NCBI GenBank assembly: GCA_013399855.1
Contig: VXAY01001093.1
Location: forward strand, 827,505 to 891,504
DNA: 64,000 bases
Source of the DNA: Oxyruncus cristatus
Lineage: Eukaryota; Chordata; Aves; Passeriformes; Cotingidae
Direction: 5' to 3'
Under the pieces are notes generated by a model, which worked only from the letters and a program-made list of their open reading frames with translations, was not told the DNA's origin and made no database searches. Position numbers and translations under genes: made by a program. Shown here piece after piece: positions 52,068-64,000 of this stretch (position 1 is the first letter of the stretch; each line of letters starts with the position of its first letter).

Positions 52068-55000
52068 CTATGAATCTTCACAACAGCCAGAAGAACATAT
52101 AGAAACACTTAATTCCCTTTCCTAGTCTGATTTTGCAGTATCTATAAACATTCATAAGATTTTTTCCCTGGTAAAATTGGCATGAAATTCACTTTAGTTC
52201 AGAGTAGAAGAAATCTTATAATTACGTAAGTGTTTAAATAGACCATGGGTCAGAAGTACCAGCTACCACTACACTATGAAAATGTCTTCCTTCACTTCTT
52301 GTCTTTTAACTGTTAGAATTCCAAATGCCGTTCACTATTCTCTCACTACCTTGCACTTTCCACTTGAGGATTCTATGCATTTGGTATTTAGTATATTAAT
52401 TCTAATGAAACTTCAATATGTATTAATTAATGTTGGCCTTTTTTTTACTTATTTTTCTATTAAATAGGAGCAATAAAGGAACAAATAGTAAATGATTTGT
52501 CATATCTGTGAAAGAAGAGAAATTCAGATATCCTCTCAGAAAACTGGTCACTGTCTTTTGCTACGAATTACCTTTTTCAGGAGACTTTTACTCTAAATGA
52601 CTTCCTCTAAAGATCATTCCCTCTCTCTTTCATATAAAGTAATAAGCAGAAAGATCATGTCCAGAGAAGCTCTTTTCTGTTTATGTTTCCATACTATGAT
52701 ATTACTGCAATATATAAATGCCTTTATATTTATTCAAGTGAAATTACACATCAGTGGTGCTACCTTTAGAGACCTTTGCCTCTTTTTTATTCTTCTCCAT
52801 TTTGCTGGACCTTGAATTTTACAAACACTGCTTTGAGTTGATTCAACTCACCAGCCTGGCAGAAAAACAACCCAAGAAAACAAGTGTAAAAGTTGTCTGC
52901 CAGACTCAACAGTAAAATTTGGTTAAAGTGCAAGATTCATAAGTGTCTGAGCTGATGAAAAAGGGATAATGAATGATCCTGGGGGGCAGTTTTTTGCATC
53001 TGTGCATCTCTTACAATAACACAGCTGTAATGTGCAAATTCATTCTCACCACGTGTGTTCCTTTAAAATGAGGTAAAGAATAGTAGTTTCCAGAGGAACA
53101 AATAACTTCAACATTTGTTTTTATGCAGTTTGAATAAAGAGAACCTGAAGTGTGACATATACTTTTCTTTAATGATCACCATTTTTTTCAGCCAAAAGGC
53201 AAATGAAATTCTTCTAACATTGATTTTAGGTTTTTACAGTAAAGCCCTATAAATTTCATTAGGATCATGTCCTGTAACTGAGCTGATTTATTTTGAAGAG
53301 GTCTAAAGTGACTTAGAACAGAAATCACACTGAAAATTAAAAGCTGTATCTCTGTTCAAAAGGACCCAAAACTGTAGTTAAGACCTTGCTTCCAAGAATG
53401 GAAGGTGTCTCACTATGCAGCTGAATGACTACTCAGCTGTTCTAAAGTGCACAGTGGATGTTATTTGTAATCTATGACACAAGTCAAATACCAAGCAGAC
53501 AATGATAATGCCTGATTTTAAAATTCCTTTATCAGAATTAGTCAAGGATTAAAAACATCTAAGTATGCACATCTATGTAAGTGTCATAAAAGTATTCCCT
53601 AATATTTCCCTTTCCCAGAGTTTTGGGTCTCATACTTGTCAGAAACTAAGTTTCCATAGCTTAACCAGTTAATGCACATCAATCGATACATGTAAGAAAA
53701 CACCATGTGTGCAATCTTATCCATGTCAGTTGTGAGGTAATTCAACTTAAACTTCTTTCACTGAATAGACACATCAACAGACACTATAATCATAGCTGGA
53801 ATGCACACTACCAAATAGAAGTAAACTCACTGTGACTGAGCCCTTAAGGATTTTCAGACTTTTATTAAATATTAGTGACTACGTTGTGATGTAAATATTT
53901 AGTTCTTCATTTCTATAGAGCATTATATGTAGATAAATTGCAGGCTAAATGCCCAGCTAGCTAGTTAGACAAAACATGACCTCAGAGACTGCGACTCTCA
54001 CAATCATCAGACCAATTACTACTAATCAAGTACTTCTTGAATCTGATATGATTTCTTTTACTTTTACTTTTCTCTAAGTTGAGCACAGTATTAGAGACTA
54101 CAGCTAACAGAAAATGAGCAAAACTATATTAGGAGAACAGTATGTCTGATTTTTTTTTTTTTCTAGTTTCTGATTCTAAGAGATCTTCAAATTACACTAG
54201 AAGCTCCAGGAGGTAATATGACAATTGGTGAAAGACAAAGCATTGGGGGTGATGTCTGAATTTTGCTTCAATAGCAAAAGTATCTTTATTTGATGTTTAT
54301 TAAAACCACTTCAGATATTCCTACTTGCATTGAAACATATATATACACCACATGCAAAAAGTCTCCAGAAAACACAGTTCCGCGTTTTCATGTTTAAGCA
54401 GTTTTGTTAATACAAGAACTATTCTCTGAAAATGCAAAATCTTCTGTTAATAATTTAAATGAATTAAATTGCATTCAAACACAGGTCAAATAACCACAAT
54501 CTAGAGTGCCTGAGATGTATGAATGAAGAAGATGAGAAAAATCTTTTCCATCAGGCCTGCTACAGTAGTAACAGGAAAATGTGTATTTTGTTTTGCAAAA
54601 TTCAAAGACAATTCAGGACAAATTTCTCGTTGGATGACATATACAAGAGAAGCTGAAGCCTATTTTAGATGATAGCTGCTCATCCAAATGTCATGAAACA
54701 GAAGACCATGACCTTTTTTCATAAAGCGCGGCTACTCAGACAGTAAGATTTGACTGGTCAGATAGTGAATACTCATGTTTAAAGTGAGATCTGTGCCCTC
54801 CATATTTTGCTCCTGTCTCTATGTAAACAACACCTGTGATATTTTTTTAATTTTAATAGTTTGGGGTTTTTTAAATTAAATGCCTGGTCATTTAATTCCT
54901 TTCTATCAGTAAGAACACCGTCAAGGAAACTGCATTCTCTAGACAATTGTTTCAGAGTTTTTGGACACTGGAGAAAACACTGCTGACCTTTGATTCATTT

Positions 55001-55317
55001 CTAAAAAAACCTGATAAAAAATAAGATTCATATAAGGATTTAGATCTTTTGACCTATTAATACAGTGCAATAAACATTGCTGAAAAAGTTCAGAATTATT
55101 AAAACATAAGCTGTAAGACTAACAGATCCAACACACCTTTGAAAATAGAGCTATCTCTAGAGCTATTAGAACAGTTTGGTCCTCAAGACTGTTCCTCAGA
55201 AATCCTTTCTTGCATCTCCCAGGGAAGTAATAAATAATTTAAAAGAATATACTGTCTGTATTTCCTTTTTGCTCTCTTTTTTTTCCTCTATTTACACATA
55301 GTTTGCTTTAAATGCAG
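52068..55317. other. Unique AT-rich DNA, no gene recognised
   Basis: Nothing recognised beyond T runs (for example 54150-54162) and a 46-bp pseudo-exon-like segment at 54167-54212. Confidence 0.5.
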
Positions 55318-55398
55318 GATTTTGATGACTTGTCAGAGGCACTCCGATGTATTTGGAGAAACATTGCCCCAGCAAAAACCTTCATCAAGCAGAGATAA
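55318..55398 (+). other. Candidate terminal coding exon (unconfirmed)
   Basis: An unusually long pyrimidine-rich lead (55261-55290, then tttgctttaaatgcag) precedes GAT TTT GAT. The frame runs 26 codons to TAA (55396-55398) and encodes DFDDLSEALRCIWRNIAPAK then TFIKQR. The peptide looks amphipathic and protein-like but is not recognised. It needs an upstream exon ending in phase 0. A 26-codon open run after a chance acceptor is not rare, so confidence is low. Confidence 0.18.
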
Positions 55399-56046
55399 CA
55401 GATGGAAATGAGACAAACAATTTCCTGATCTAAGCAGGCAAATTCAAGATTTGGTTTACAGTAGAGGGAGATGGGACTTTTGATGAATTCACCAACCACA
55501 TTCTTCTGTGAAAGCTTGACATTGGCTCTCTCAAAATGATTTAATTTTCATTAACACAGTATTGTTAAATGAAACATACAAAATACGCTGGTCTCCAAAT
55601 TCTCTATGTATGAAAACAGCAAGAAACAAGAAAATTCCTTGGAATCAAACTTCCCCTTTTTTATAACAATCCTCTTCAAAGGCAAAATTATGTATCTAAT
55701 TTTTTGTATGCTATGTTACAAGTTTTGTTCTCCGTCTAATGAAATTGGACAGAGTATGTGCTTTCCTTGACTTATTTCTTTTAAAGTCTTAATTTTCTAA
55801 AAGGAGAAAATGGAAATATTAGAGAAAATAGACGCTCTTTGTTTTGCAAAAGATTTGGTATCCCTGGCACCCTGTACAATAACTTTTTCTTTAAGATTGT
55901 CAGAAGCAGTTGAAAAGGAAATCCTTGTCAAATGGCTTTTATATTTTGTGCCTGATATGATTGGTACCTGGATCTAAGGTTCTGAATTATTGCGGCAAAG
56001 CCCTACTGAAATTTCTTCACCTTACTGTTTTTGAATTTGTTCTTAC

Positions 56047-56209
56047 CTCTGCACACTAAAACACTTCATCTTGCTCCAAGATAACTGAGCTTGCTGATGG
56101 AGAATGTGTATAGGGAGGACCAATGAAAGGACAGTAGCAAACTAAAAGCACTTGGCTGATTCTCTCTGAATTCTTAGGCAAGTCTAAATCTGAACCCAGA
56201 TCTCCAAGC
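56047..56209 (-). other. Candidate non-coding or untranslated exon (unconfirmed)
   Basis: On the minus strand an acceptor with pyrimidine tract (gcttgcttctcaaacccag) and a strong donor (cagag|gtaagaac) bound 163 bp. All three frames contain stops. The longest, about 50 codons (including LGDLGSDLDLPKNSERISQ), ends three codons before the donor. If transcribed it would suit a long non-coding RNA or an untranslated exon. Confidence 0.18.
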
Positions 56210-58284
56210 CTGGGTTTGAGAAGCAAGCAAGCACAAAAGATATTGCTAATTAAATTCATACTTCTGAAAATACAGTGGGTTTATGTAAAAGAGTTAAACC
56301 AGAATATATCTTTTTTCCTGTTCACTTTTCATGTCAAAATAAAATACCAAAAAGATTTCTTCAAGACCTGTATTTACTTAAAAAAATGTGAGACACCAAC
56401 AAAACATAACTCAGTACTTTTTAAAGTTGCCAAAAATTATAAACTATCATTAATTATTGAATTGGGAAATGAATGTTCCAAACAGAGAAATTAATGTATA
56501 CCAGATAAAAATATTGGCATTTTTCATTATCATTCTTGAAACCAGAAAACCTTTTCTTTTTGGAATTTCTGAACTGACACAAATGTCTTTAAAAAGGGCA
56601 ATTAGTGACTAGTGACTATGAAGAACCCTGTGTTGAGAAGCTGAGCCTAAGCCTCTTGAAGATTCTCCATGTAAACAAGTCAGACCACATCACTCATTAT
56701 TCTTCTTTTGTTTACTGGGAGAAAAGTTCAAACTATTTAATGAGAGGATTACCCATACTTCAACTCCATTGAAAAAGATTAATTGATATTTTCCTGTTAG
56801 GGGTTTAACCACTTGGATTTGGCCTCATATCCCCCATTGTTACTGATGCTGTGATCAGCAGAGCAAAGTTGCTTAAAGGTTAGACAAACTTCGCAGCATA
56901 AATTACACAAATTAATTTACGTTAGAGTTTGGTGAACCTCTAAGCCTGAAGATGTTCTATTAACTCCTCAGGTGTTTAGAAAAAATAACTGTTATAAAAT
57001 AAGGTAGTTTATGAGATGTATCTAGTCATTATACAGAATTTTATAGCATATTGAAGCATTTGGATTCAGTATAGCAATTGTGTTACTATAAGAAAAATAC
57101 GTAACATACAATAAAGTTAGTACTACTAGTACTATTGACATTTCATTTTAATGTGGTTGTTTTCTCATTACATTTAGGATGTGGGGGGAGCAGGGCTATG
57201 AATCTCAAAATATATTTTTCCTTCAAAGCTTTACAAATTTTCCAAAAAATGAGTGTCTTGTGGACATATGGCTGCATATTTGGATAACACCATTTGCATT
57301 TTCAAACTTGCAATATTTTTAACCACTCATTTGGCTTTTGCTTTCAGAAAAGCAGACAGTTAGTGCATTCATTTGAAATGATTTAGTCTCTTTAACTCTT
57401 TAAAAAGACAAGAAAGGAAAGTATTTATATTCATGAATCATTTAAGATATATGTTTGTATTTCTGCTTGAAAATGTACACTGATAATATGATATAGATTT
57501 TCTGAGTGAAAAAACACAAAGATCTTATAAATATTAGATATTTGTAGATATTAAGAGGAAAGTAGCGTGACAAAACACATAAGACTTACTTAAAGAGAAA
57601 GTGTTAACATTAGGAAAAAAAATTGAAACAGTTAACCTAAATGGGAGTATTTAGGAAAAAATTGTATAGGTTTTGATCCTACAAAGAATGTGTGCTTCAA
57701 ATAAATTTGTTGGAGATATATTCTCTCAAGAAATAACATTCCCTATTCTTCTAGTGCTAATAAATATACAATATTTACAATTATTTATTCTGCCCTAAAA
57801 AAGACTGACTCTGTATCCTGTTCAGTGAAAGAAGTATGATGTCTATTAATAAAAAACCCAAGATGGTCGACAAAAAACACTTCTCCCAAATACAAAATAA
57901 AAATATTTTCAAAAGCAACAGATGAAGGAAAGAAGAAAATATTGAAGGATCTTATAAGTAAGATAGGAGACCATATTTTAAAACATGCTGCAAGTGAAAT
58001 CGTAATGGAAAATTAATATTTTGGGGGTAGTTTTAACATACCTAAAAACACATAAAAAATTTTGGTAATTTTAATTTCTCCAGACTGTAAAAAGTGTTAT
58101 GATAAATTATAGCTTAAAGAGTCTCATGGTATAGTGTCCAGATGTTTGACGCATAAAATAAATTAAAAAATCAACTCATTTTCAAAAATTGGTGTCAAAA
58201 ATTCTAGCTATTTCAGAATATTCATCTGTACATTAAAGATATATATGCTAAAATATGCAATAGTCTGAAATTTGTAATATTGTG

Positions 58285-58349
58285 CATACATTTGGACATA
58301 TTGCAGACATATTTGGACATATTGTGGACATATTTGGAATATTTCAGGT
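58285..58349. repeat. Short tandem repeat, unit about 21-23 bp
   Basis: Three units of the form catatttggacatattg.gga are present (starts at 58285, 58308 and 58329), the first with a 3-bp insertion and the last degenerate. Confidence 0.8.
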
Positions 58350-59273
58350 TTTTTCTTAATTGACATACTATATGGATACTTATATTTTCAAGAAACAGCA
58401 ATCTGCTTCATTTTGAATTATTTTTTAATGTGTATATCTAATTGTTATTTATTAATTTCAGCAGAAGTTTAATTAATTAGCAGCTGATGCAAAGGATGAC
58501 AAAAGTAAATACAAGCAGTTACATTACTTCTGATATTGAACAAGAACAAATTTTATTGACCCTAATCCTGACAAATGTAGTTAACCTTATTGATTAACTT
58601 AGGCATTGAAACAGAGTGAAAAATATTTTACCACTCTAGTATGACCACTATTCAGCTCTTTCAGCCTTCAAGACTCAAATGCACAGCCTACATTGAACAT
58701 ATTGATTTTCGTAAATAGTCCTCCTATAATAAATACTAGATTATCACTGCAAGTCTCTGCAGACATGTTAGGTGATCACAGAATGGAGCTGTAATCAGAG
58801 GAAGTTCTGAAAAGGATAATCTTTCTTTATTCTTCTCCTTTGAGAATTTAGGTAGAGAGGAAGCAAGGGACAGCAGCAATCGCTATAGTTCCTATAAAAT
58901 CTGCTCTTAGATTATGAACTACGTCATCTTAACATTAAAGCTTTCATACTTCCAAAGGCAAAAGTTTTCAGAAAGGTGTAAAAATGTAGTTAACAATGTT
59001 CTTATGCTTTTAAAACTACTGTAATGCCAAGTTAATGTTTAAATTATGTAAGATGTAGCTGAAAAACACTTATAAAGACAAAACAGCTTGCACAAACTGA
59101 CTGTAATAAACCTTGCTTTCATTTAAGATAAACAGAATCAATATACATAATTTAAAAAAAAAAATCTGGTTGTTTGTCACATTAGAGCTAATATTTTTGT
59201 TATCTTGCCACACGATTATTTTTAGGTTATGATTTCCTTTATTTTTAATACTATGATTAAGAATTAAATGTGT

Positions 59274-59288
59274 AAAAAAAAAAAAAAA
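59274..59288. repeat. A homopolymer (15 nt)
   Basis: Fifteen A follow aattaaatgtgt. Nothing upstream resembles a processed transcript, so it is treated as a simple repeat. Confidence 0.85.
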
Positions 59289-60218
59289 GAAGACAAAGGA
59301 TTATAGGCCATGACATTTTCTAGCCTAAATTATAAAATATTTTTCATTTTTTGAAAATTTCCAATGTACCTTTATTTGCTATGAAAGACAAGACAAAACC
59401 AGAAGGAACACAAGACTTTAACAAAACAGAAGACAGATGTCCAGAAATTATCAATTGCTAAAGCACACAGATTGTAATTAAATTTTAATGTGGCTTTTAA
59501 CTTAAGTAAAGATTTTGCTTATCGAAGAGAAAGAATCCCAGAGAAAATATTGTTATTGATTTCATCATTTTAGATGTAACTGATCCTTTAAGTAATTTTT
59601 CTTGGTTTCAGTGTCACTTTTTAAGTGTCTTCTTAGGCTTAGGAAATCATTGAAGAGCACGTTCATTTAAAATTCTAAGTCTAATGCATAAATTGTTCTC
59701 CAGTGGACTCAAAACCACATCTGTTGAAAACAAAGCATTCAATGCACTGAGTAAAATCAAAACACAACAGTGGAATGGTAAGAGAGAGTTAAATTAGGCA
59801 AATTAAATGGCATGAAAAAGTTTTCGATTGATTTGGAAGATGATTGTATGCTTTTAAAAAATATATTGATTATCTTTAATGTGTAGAGAAAGAAAGAATA
59901 ATGTGTGCTATGACAACACGACAGTCTCACATATAGTGAAATACATACATGGCCTCACATGGCTTTTTAGTAGCCCTGTATCAGGACAGAGGTTGCCCAT
60001 TTCATATAAGCAAGATGCAGTGACTTGGTTTGTTGGGTTTTTTTTAAACAAATAGAAAGTGAAATATGATGTTGCCACACTGATAAAGAAGCAGTCCTTA
60101 TTGTTCTGTCAATAAAATTAATTGCATAATAGCCACTATCATGTTCTGATGTTTCATAAATATTTAACTGTGTAAGACTCCTGAGGCCAAAAAGGCTAAT
60201 TCTGTTTAGTTTCCTGAA

Positions 60219-60238
60219 TAGTCATGCAAATATGACTA
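60219..60238. promoter_or_regulatory. Octamer (ATGCAAAT) inside an inverted repeat
   Basis: tagtcat (60219-60225) and atgacta (60232-60238) are perfect inverted arms around gcaaat, so ATGCAAAT (60224-60231), the canonical POU-factor octamer, sits across the palindrome. The motif is seen directly. Any binding or enhancer role is inference, supported weakly by AATTA-rich sequence just upstream (60115-60130). Confidence 0.25.
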
Positions 60239-63200
60239 CTTGGAAAATGAAGGGAATAATCATGACAGATCCTTATATATAGTGTTCTTTGATACAGACA
60301 CACCATCTCTATTTACTCCATAGATTTAAAGTAGAGTATTGGTAAATAACCCTTGATGATTTTATGCAGAGAATTCTGTTAGAGCCTGATATCTGCTGCG
60401 TTTAAGCTTAACTTCATGTCTTGTAAAAGAGAAAAGTCTCCATGAAGTTAAATGTTTTGTAACATTACGTCTAAACCAATTGTCAACATATTTCTTGGCA
60501 AGTCTCGTAAGTAAATCCCACATGAAATGACCCACTCAGTCCTTTTTTCAGAATAATGAACTAACCCATACTTCATAAGAAGTCTTAGACTTTGAGACAT
60601 GGACAGAAAAAATTGGTGCAATAAGAACATTTTTTATAAAAAACTAATTAATACCAGCCTTTTTTATCCTACAGCTCTCCTTTCCTCAAGAGTACCTCCG
60701 CCAATTTCTTTTTACTAAAATCCCACCTTGTCTCACTTTGCTGTTGCTCTTAACTTGATATTAAATCTGTGAAACTAGAATTGTTCACAGAAAAGCTGTT
60801 GACCACATTCCAGTGTGAGTTTCACTGAAAATTCAAATATATCCAATACAATACACTGACAAAAGACATAGACCTTTTTTTTAAATTCTGTTTGCTTGCA
60901 CATGTTCCTTTGTTATCATTGCTTGCATGAAGAGGTCCCTGAAGGTAACTTGTAACTACTTATTTTTCCAAACTCATGACTAACAAAAATTATGATTTCT
61001 AAAATACAATATGTCCAAAAATAAGAACAAAGAAAACAAATAAGTAATTGTGTTAGCTTAAATTGAGAGCTTTCACCAAACCAAAGAGAAGGCAGATGTC
61101 TTAATGGGTCAAATGAAAGAATGAGAGGAGTTCAATTTTTTTGCATTGTACAACTTCCCTTTGATTACTCCGGTGGCAAAGAAGTAGTAACTCACCTAAT
61201 TTTCTTCCAGTTTTATATGGTAGCATCATGAACGTGTAAATACACTTCAGCTCTGAATATGAAACAAACCCTGCAATCACAATTACTACAGAAACAATTT
61301 AGGTTCAAGGATCTGCAAGGAACACTGCCTGGACACAAATAGAGTATAAAACAGTTTATCATATGGAGTATTTAGAACAATGTAACTGTTTTATTTGTCC
61401 ATTACGGAAAACATCATGGACTTTGGTGTGCTATATGTTTAATACTATGCCTCTAATGATAACTGCAGTCATTTAATGCATGCAGCAACTATGCAGCAAT
61501 ACAATGAGGAGCTTTTTAGACTCTGGTAACGCTCAAGCTCTGAATGGCAAGAGCGGTTTATGGGAAGATTTCAAAAAGCACATGAAAGCAAAACAAAATC
61601 ATCTAAGTCTCCAAGGCAAGACGTCTGTTATGTGTCTGATATTTAACTCAAAGCCTCTAGTGGCATTTTCTTTGTGTAAATTAAACATCTCTGATGTGCC
61701 TATATTACAAAATAAAGCATCATGAACAGCTCTTGCATCTCTGGAGCTCCCTCTCCTGTTTATGGTCAGAAGCCAGCTTTCTTTGGGTCCTATTAAGGTA
61801 ACCCAGGCACTTAGGGGTCTCAGCTAGGTTAGGTCCATGTGATCTGACTTTCACAGATCATACAAATTTTTTCCAACAGTGTTTCTACTAGAATTTAATG
61901 ACAAAATTTGTGTTCCAAGATCTACTGGCACTTGTACAGAAAACAGTGAATAAGATGCATTGCACCATAGAATCACCTTGAAAAATTATTGAGGAAACTT
62001 CCAAAAATGCCCATATCAGAACTGAGAAACTGATCTCAGGAAGACATAGTAACTTTTTTTTTTTTCAATTGTAATGTTTCTTTAGAAAATTTAGAAAATA
62101 TGCTACTAAACAGTTGATGTAAATGTTTGTATTGTCCCATTATTGATGAGGAAGACCTATTTTCAGAGTTCCTCGACATTTTTCCTTATGTGGTTGCTTT
62201 CAGACAGATGTAACTTTGCCAGACTAGCAGTTTCAGGTGCTAATTTTTCATACTGAATGTCTAATTTATGCCGATAATTCTGACAAAAAAAATAAACTAG
62301 AACCATTTTAGCCATTTCCAAGAACAATGGTATTGAAAAAACCTCAATCTCTTGTAATTTCAACTCATTTACCAAATACTGTTCTACACGTCATGTAGTA
62401 GACTCACATTACACTTTGTTCTGCACTAATGGAAAAAAGTGGTGTCCCCACCCCCCTGAGAAGCTTATATGCTAACAATCAAGTGTGTAACAATCCAGTT
62501 ATAGAAACCAATGAACAAATACATGGAAAAAAAGAAACATTGTTGGACATCACATTAAGCAATGTCAGAAGACCATGAGAAATTAACTTCAATCTAAATT
62601 CTGCTTATCTCATTTCAGCCTTCAAAAATGGTTGATATTGCTCTTGCCGCTGTTATAAAACAAAAGAAACTAACTCACAAACTAACTAACTAAATAAAAA
62701 TGTTAGTAGAAGAATGTTGAGAAAACATGTTTTTGGGTTTGTTTTTTTCTTTAAAACAGAAATGGAATAGTATTGTCTGAAAGGAAAACAGAATACCAAA
62801 TCACACCACCCCTGTATACACAATTGCACCATTCAAAGGTTAAAGGAAGATTGCACATACCTATCCGCAGTGAAGCAACCTATGGAAATTGACCTGTCCC
62901 CAGGATTTTCGATGCTTTAGTTGCTGCAAAAGTTTCTGGTTTAAGATTATTTAAGTGAATCACCTTGCTTTGGTCAGATAAACATTATGTAAAATTCTTA
63001 AAATCTGCAGGACCACCACAGACCTTTCTAATAATTTTGTCTTTTTATTTTGGAAAACTATCCAGCACATGTTCAGCACTATCGCATTTCTGTCTTCTCA
63101 TAAAGTGAAACCTGTTCCACAAAATCTGCTCTCAGCATCTTTTGGTTAAACTACTGCCTGATGCAATTTTAATTCACAACTAAATTTTAACTCCAAACTC

Positions 63201-64000
63201 AGATGTTTTGAGCTATGTCAGACAAAGCTATGTTATATCCTGATACAATATCAGTTTTATTTACAATGATAACAAAGTCTTCCTTGCTTTTCAAACATAT
63301 ATGTAAGGAGGAAAAACATTTTGTTGTCTACTGTGATTGTTTCTGGAGTCTCAATTGGAATTGGAGCCCCATCGGTTTGAGTGCTATAAAAGCACACCGC
63401 AAAAGGAAATCTTTGAGTCAGAGCATGTATATGCAAGTTTGTATGAATAAAAAAACAATGAGAGAAGAAAGCAGAAAAACCCAATTTTTCAAGCTCGTAT
63501 AATAAAGACAAATGTTTGGACTTCCTAAATAGTAGATCACTCTGCCTACTGCTTTCAGTTATGTCAGTTGTGGCGAATCACCCTTTACTACTGCTGCCGA
63601 AACACAGTACCCTGTCAAAGGAAATAAAACCTTGTTTGAAAAGTTAATTTACATGAACAAAAATAAAACAGTCACATTCCCAGCATTAATCCCAGGGAGT
63701 GATTTCTAGAAATTCCTAATTTCTCCAGTTTCAGGATTTTGTAAGAACAATTCTGGAAAATATTTTCAGAGTTAACTTGCTTCAATCCAATGATTATTCA
63801 GTAGAGCCAGAATTAGCTAGAAATCTTGAAGGTTTTGAAAGAACAGAATTAAATTAGTCTTTTGAGTAAGGAAATAATTCCTAAGCAAGGAGAAGATAAT
63901 TTTGCTCAGTACTGGAACTTCCAGTTCTTATTAGGTTTGAGCAGATGAATGTAGGAATCTATAAGTTCTTTTAAGATTCCTTCTCTCACCCAAAAAGTAG

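Larger units (their letters stand above)
56260..64000. other. Unique AT-rich DNA, right end
   Basis: No transposon, RNA gene or convincing exon was found. Present are a three-unit tandem repeat at 58285-58349, an A run at 59274-59288, an octamer motif inside a short inverted repeat at 60219-60238, and an ACTA/AACT-type repeat near 62680-62697. Some blocks (58440-58600, 60080-60290) look like candidate conserved non-coding sequence by composition only. Confidence 0.5.

Noticed and set aside
54167..54212. 46-bp plus-strand segment between a T13-ctag acceptor and a ggag|gtaat donor
   Set aside because: Open in two frames because it is so short, and phase-incompatible with the candidate at 55318.

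Overview
The window is about 64 kb of AT-rich (by eye roughly two thirds A+T), repeat-poor vertebrate DNA, almost certainly from a bird and most likely a songbird. The bird call rests on four truncated CR1 retrotransposon copies with the avian CR1 3' end (a 'ggtcctttccaac'-type block followed by 8-bp ATTCTRTG repeats). The songbird call rests on one short element at 39242-39392 with a tRNA-Ile-like head and a CR1-like tail, the structure of the passerine TguSINE1 family. There is no bacterial gene architecture: no operons, no ribosome binding sites and no long open frames.

Layout: 1-1754 unique sequence with a possible terminal exon at the left edge; CR1 tail at 1755-1916; unique sequence to about 9.6 kb; a two-copy tandem repeat of 81-96 bp at 9643-9820; CR1 tail with an octamer microsatellite at about 10149-10290; unique sequence to 17.9 kb, where a long T tract holds a 6-N assembly gap; a larger CR1 on the minus strand at 20622-21240 that still carries the C-terminal end of its reverse-transcriptase ORF; a CR1 tail at 23830-23919; unique sequence to the SINE at 39.24 kb; and unique sequence to the right end with hairpins, homopolymers and short tandem repeats.

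No host gene could be identified by recognition. Outside the CR1 the longest open frames (about 100-130 codons) are what six-frame reading of this much AT-rich DNA should give by chance, so they are not annotated as genes. Several segments combine a good splice acceptor with a short open frame, and most also have a donor or a stop codon. They are listed at low confidence as candidate exons because RNA data could settle them quickly, and some may be intronic pseudo-exons. The most gene-like are 44903-44993 and 45909-45983 on the minus strand, and 15115-15180, 17450-17520, 36695-36818 and 55318-55398 on the plus strand. The window reads best as intergenic or large-intron DNA of a macrochromosome. 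I found no convincing undescribed system. The most distinctive items are the SINE with a 16-bp duplication inside its tRNA head, the 81-96 bp tandem repeat, and two perfect-stem hairpin loci.
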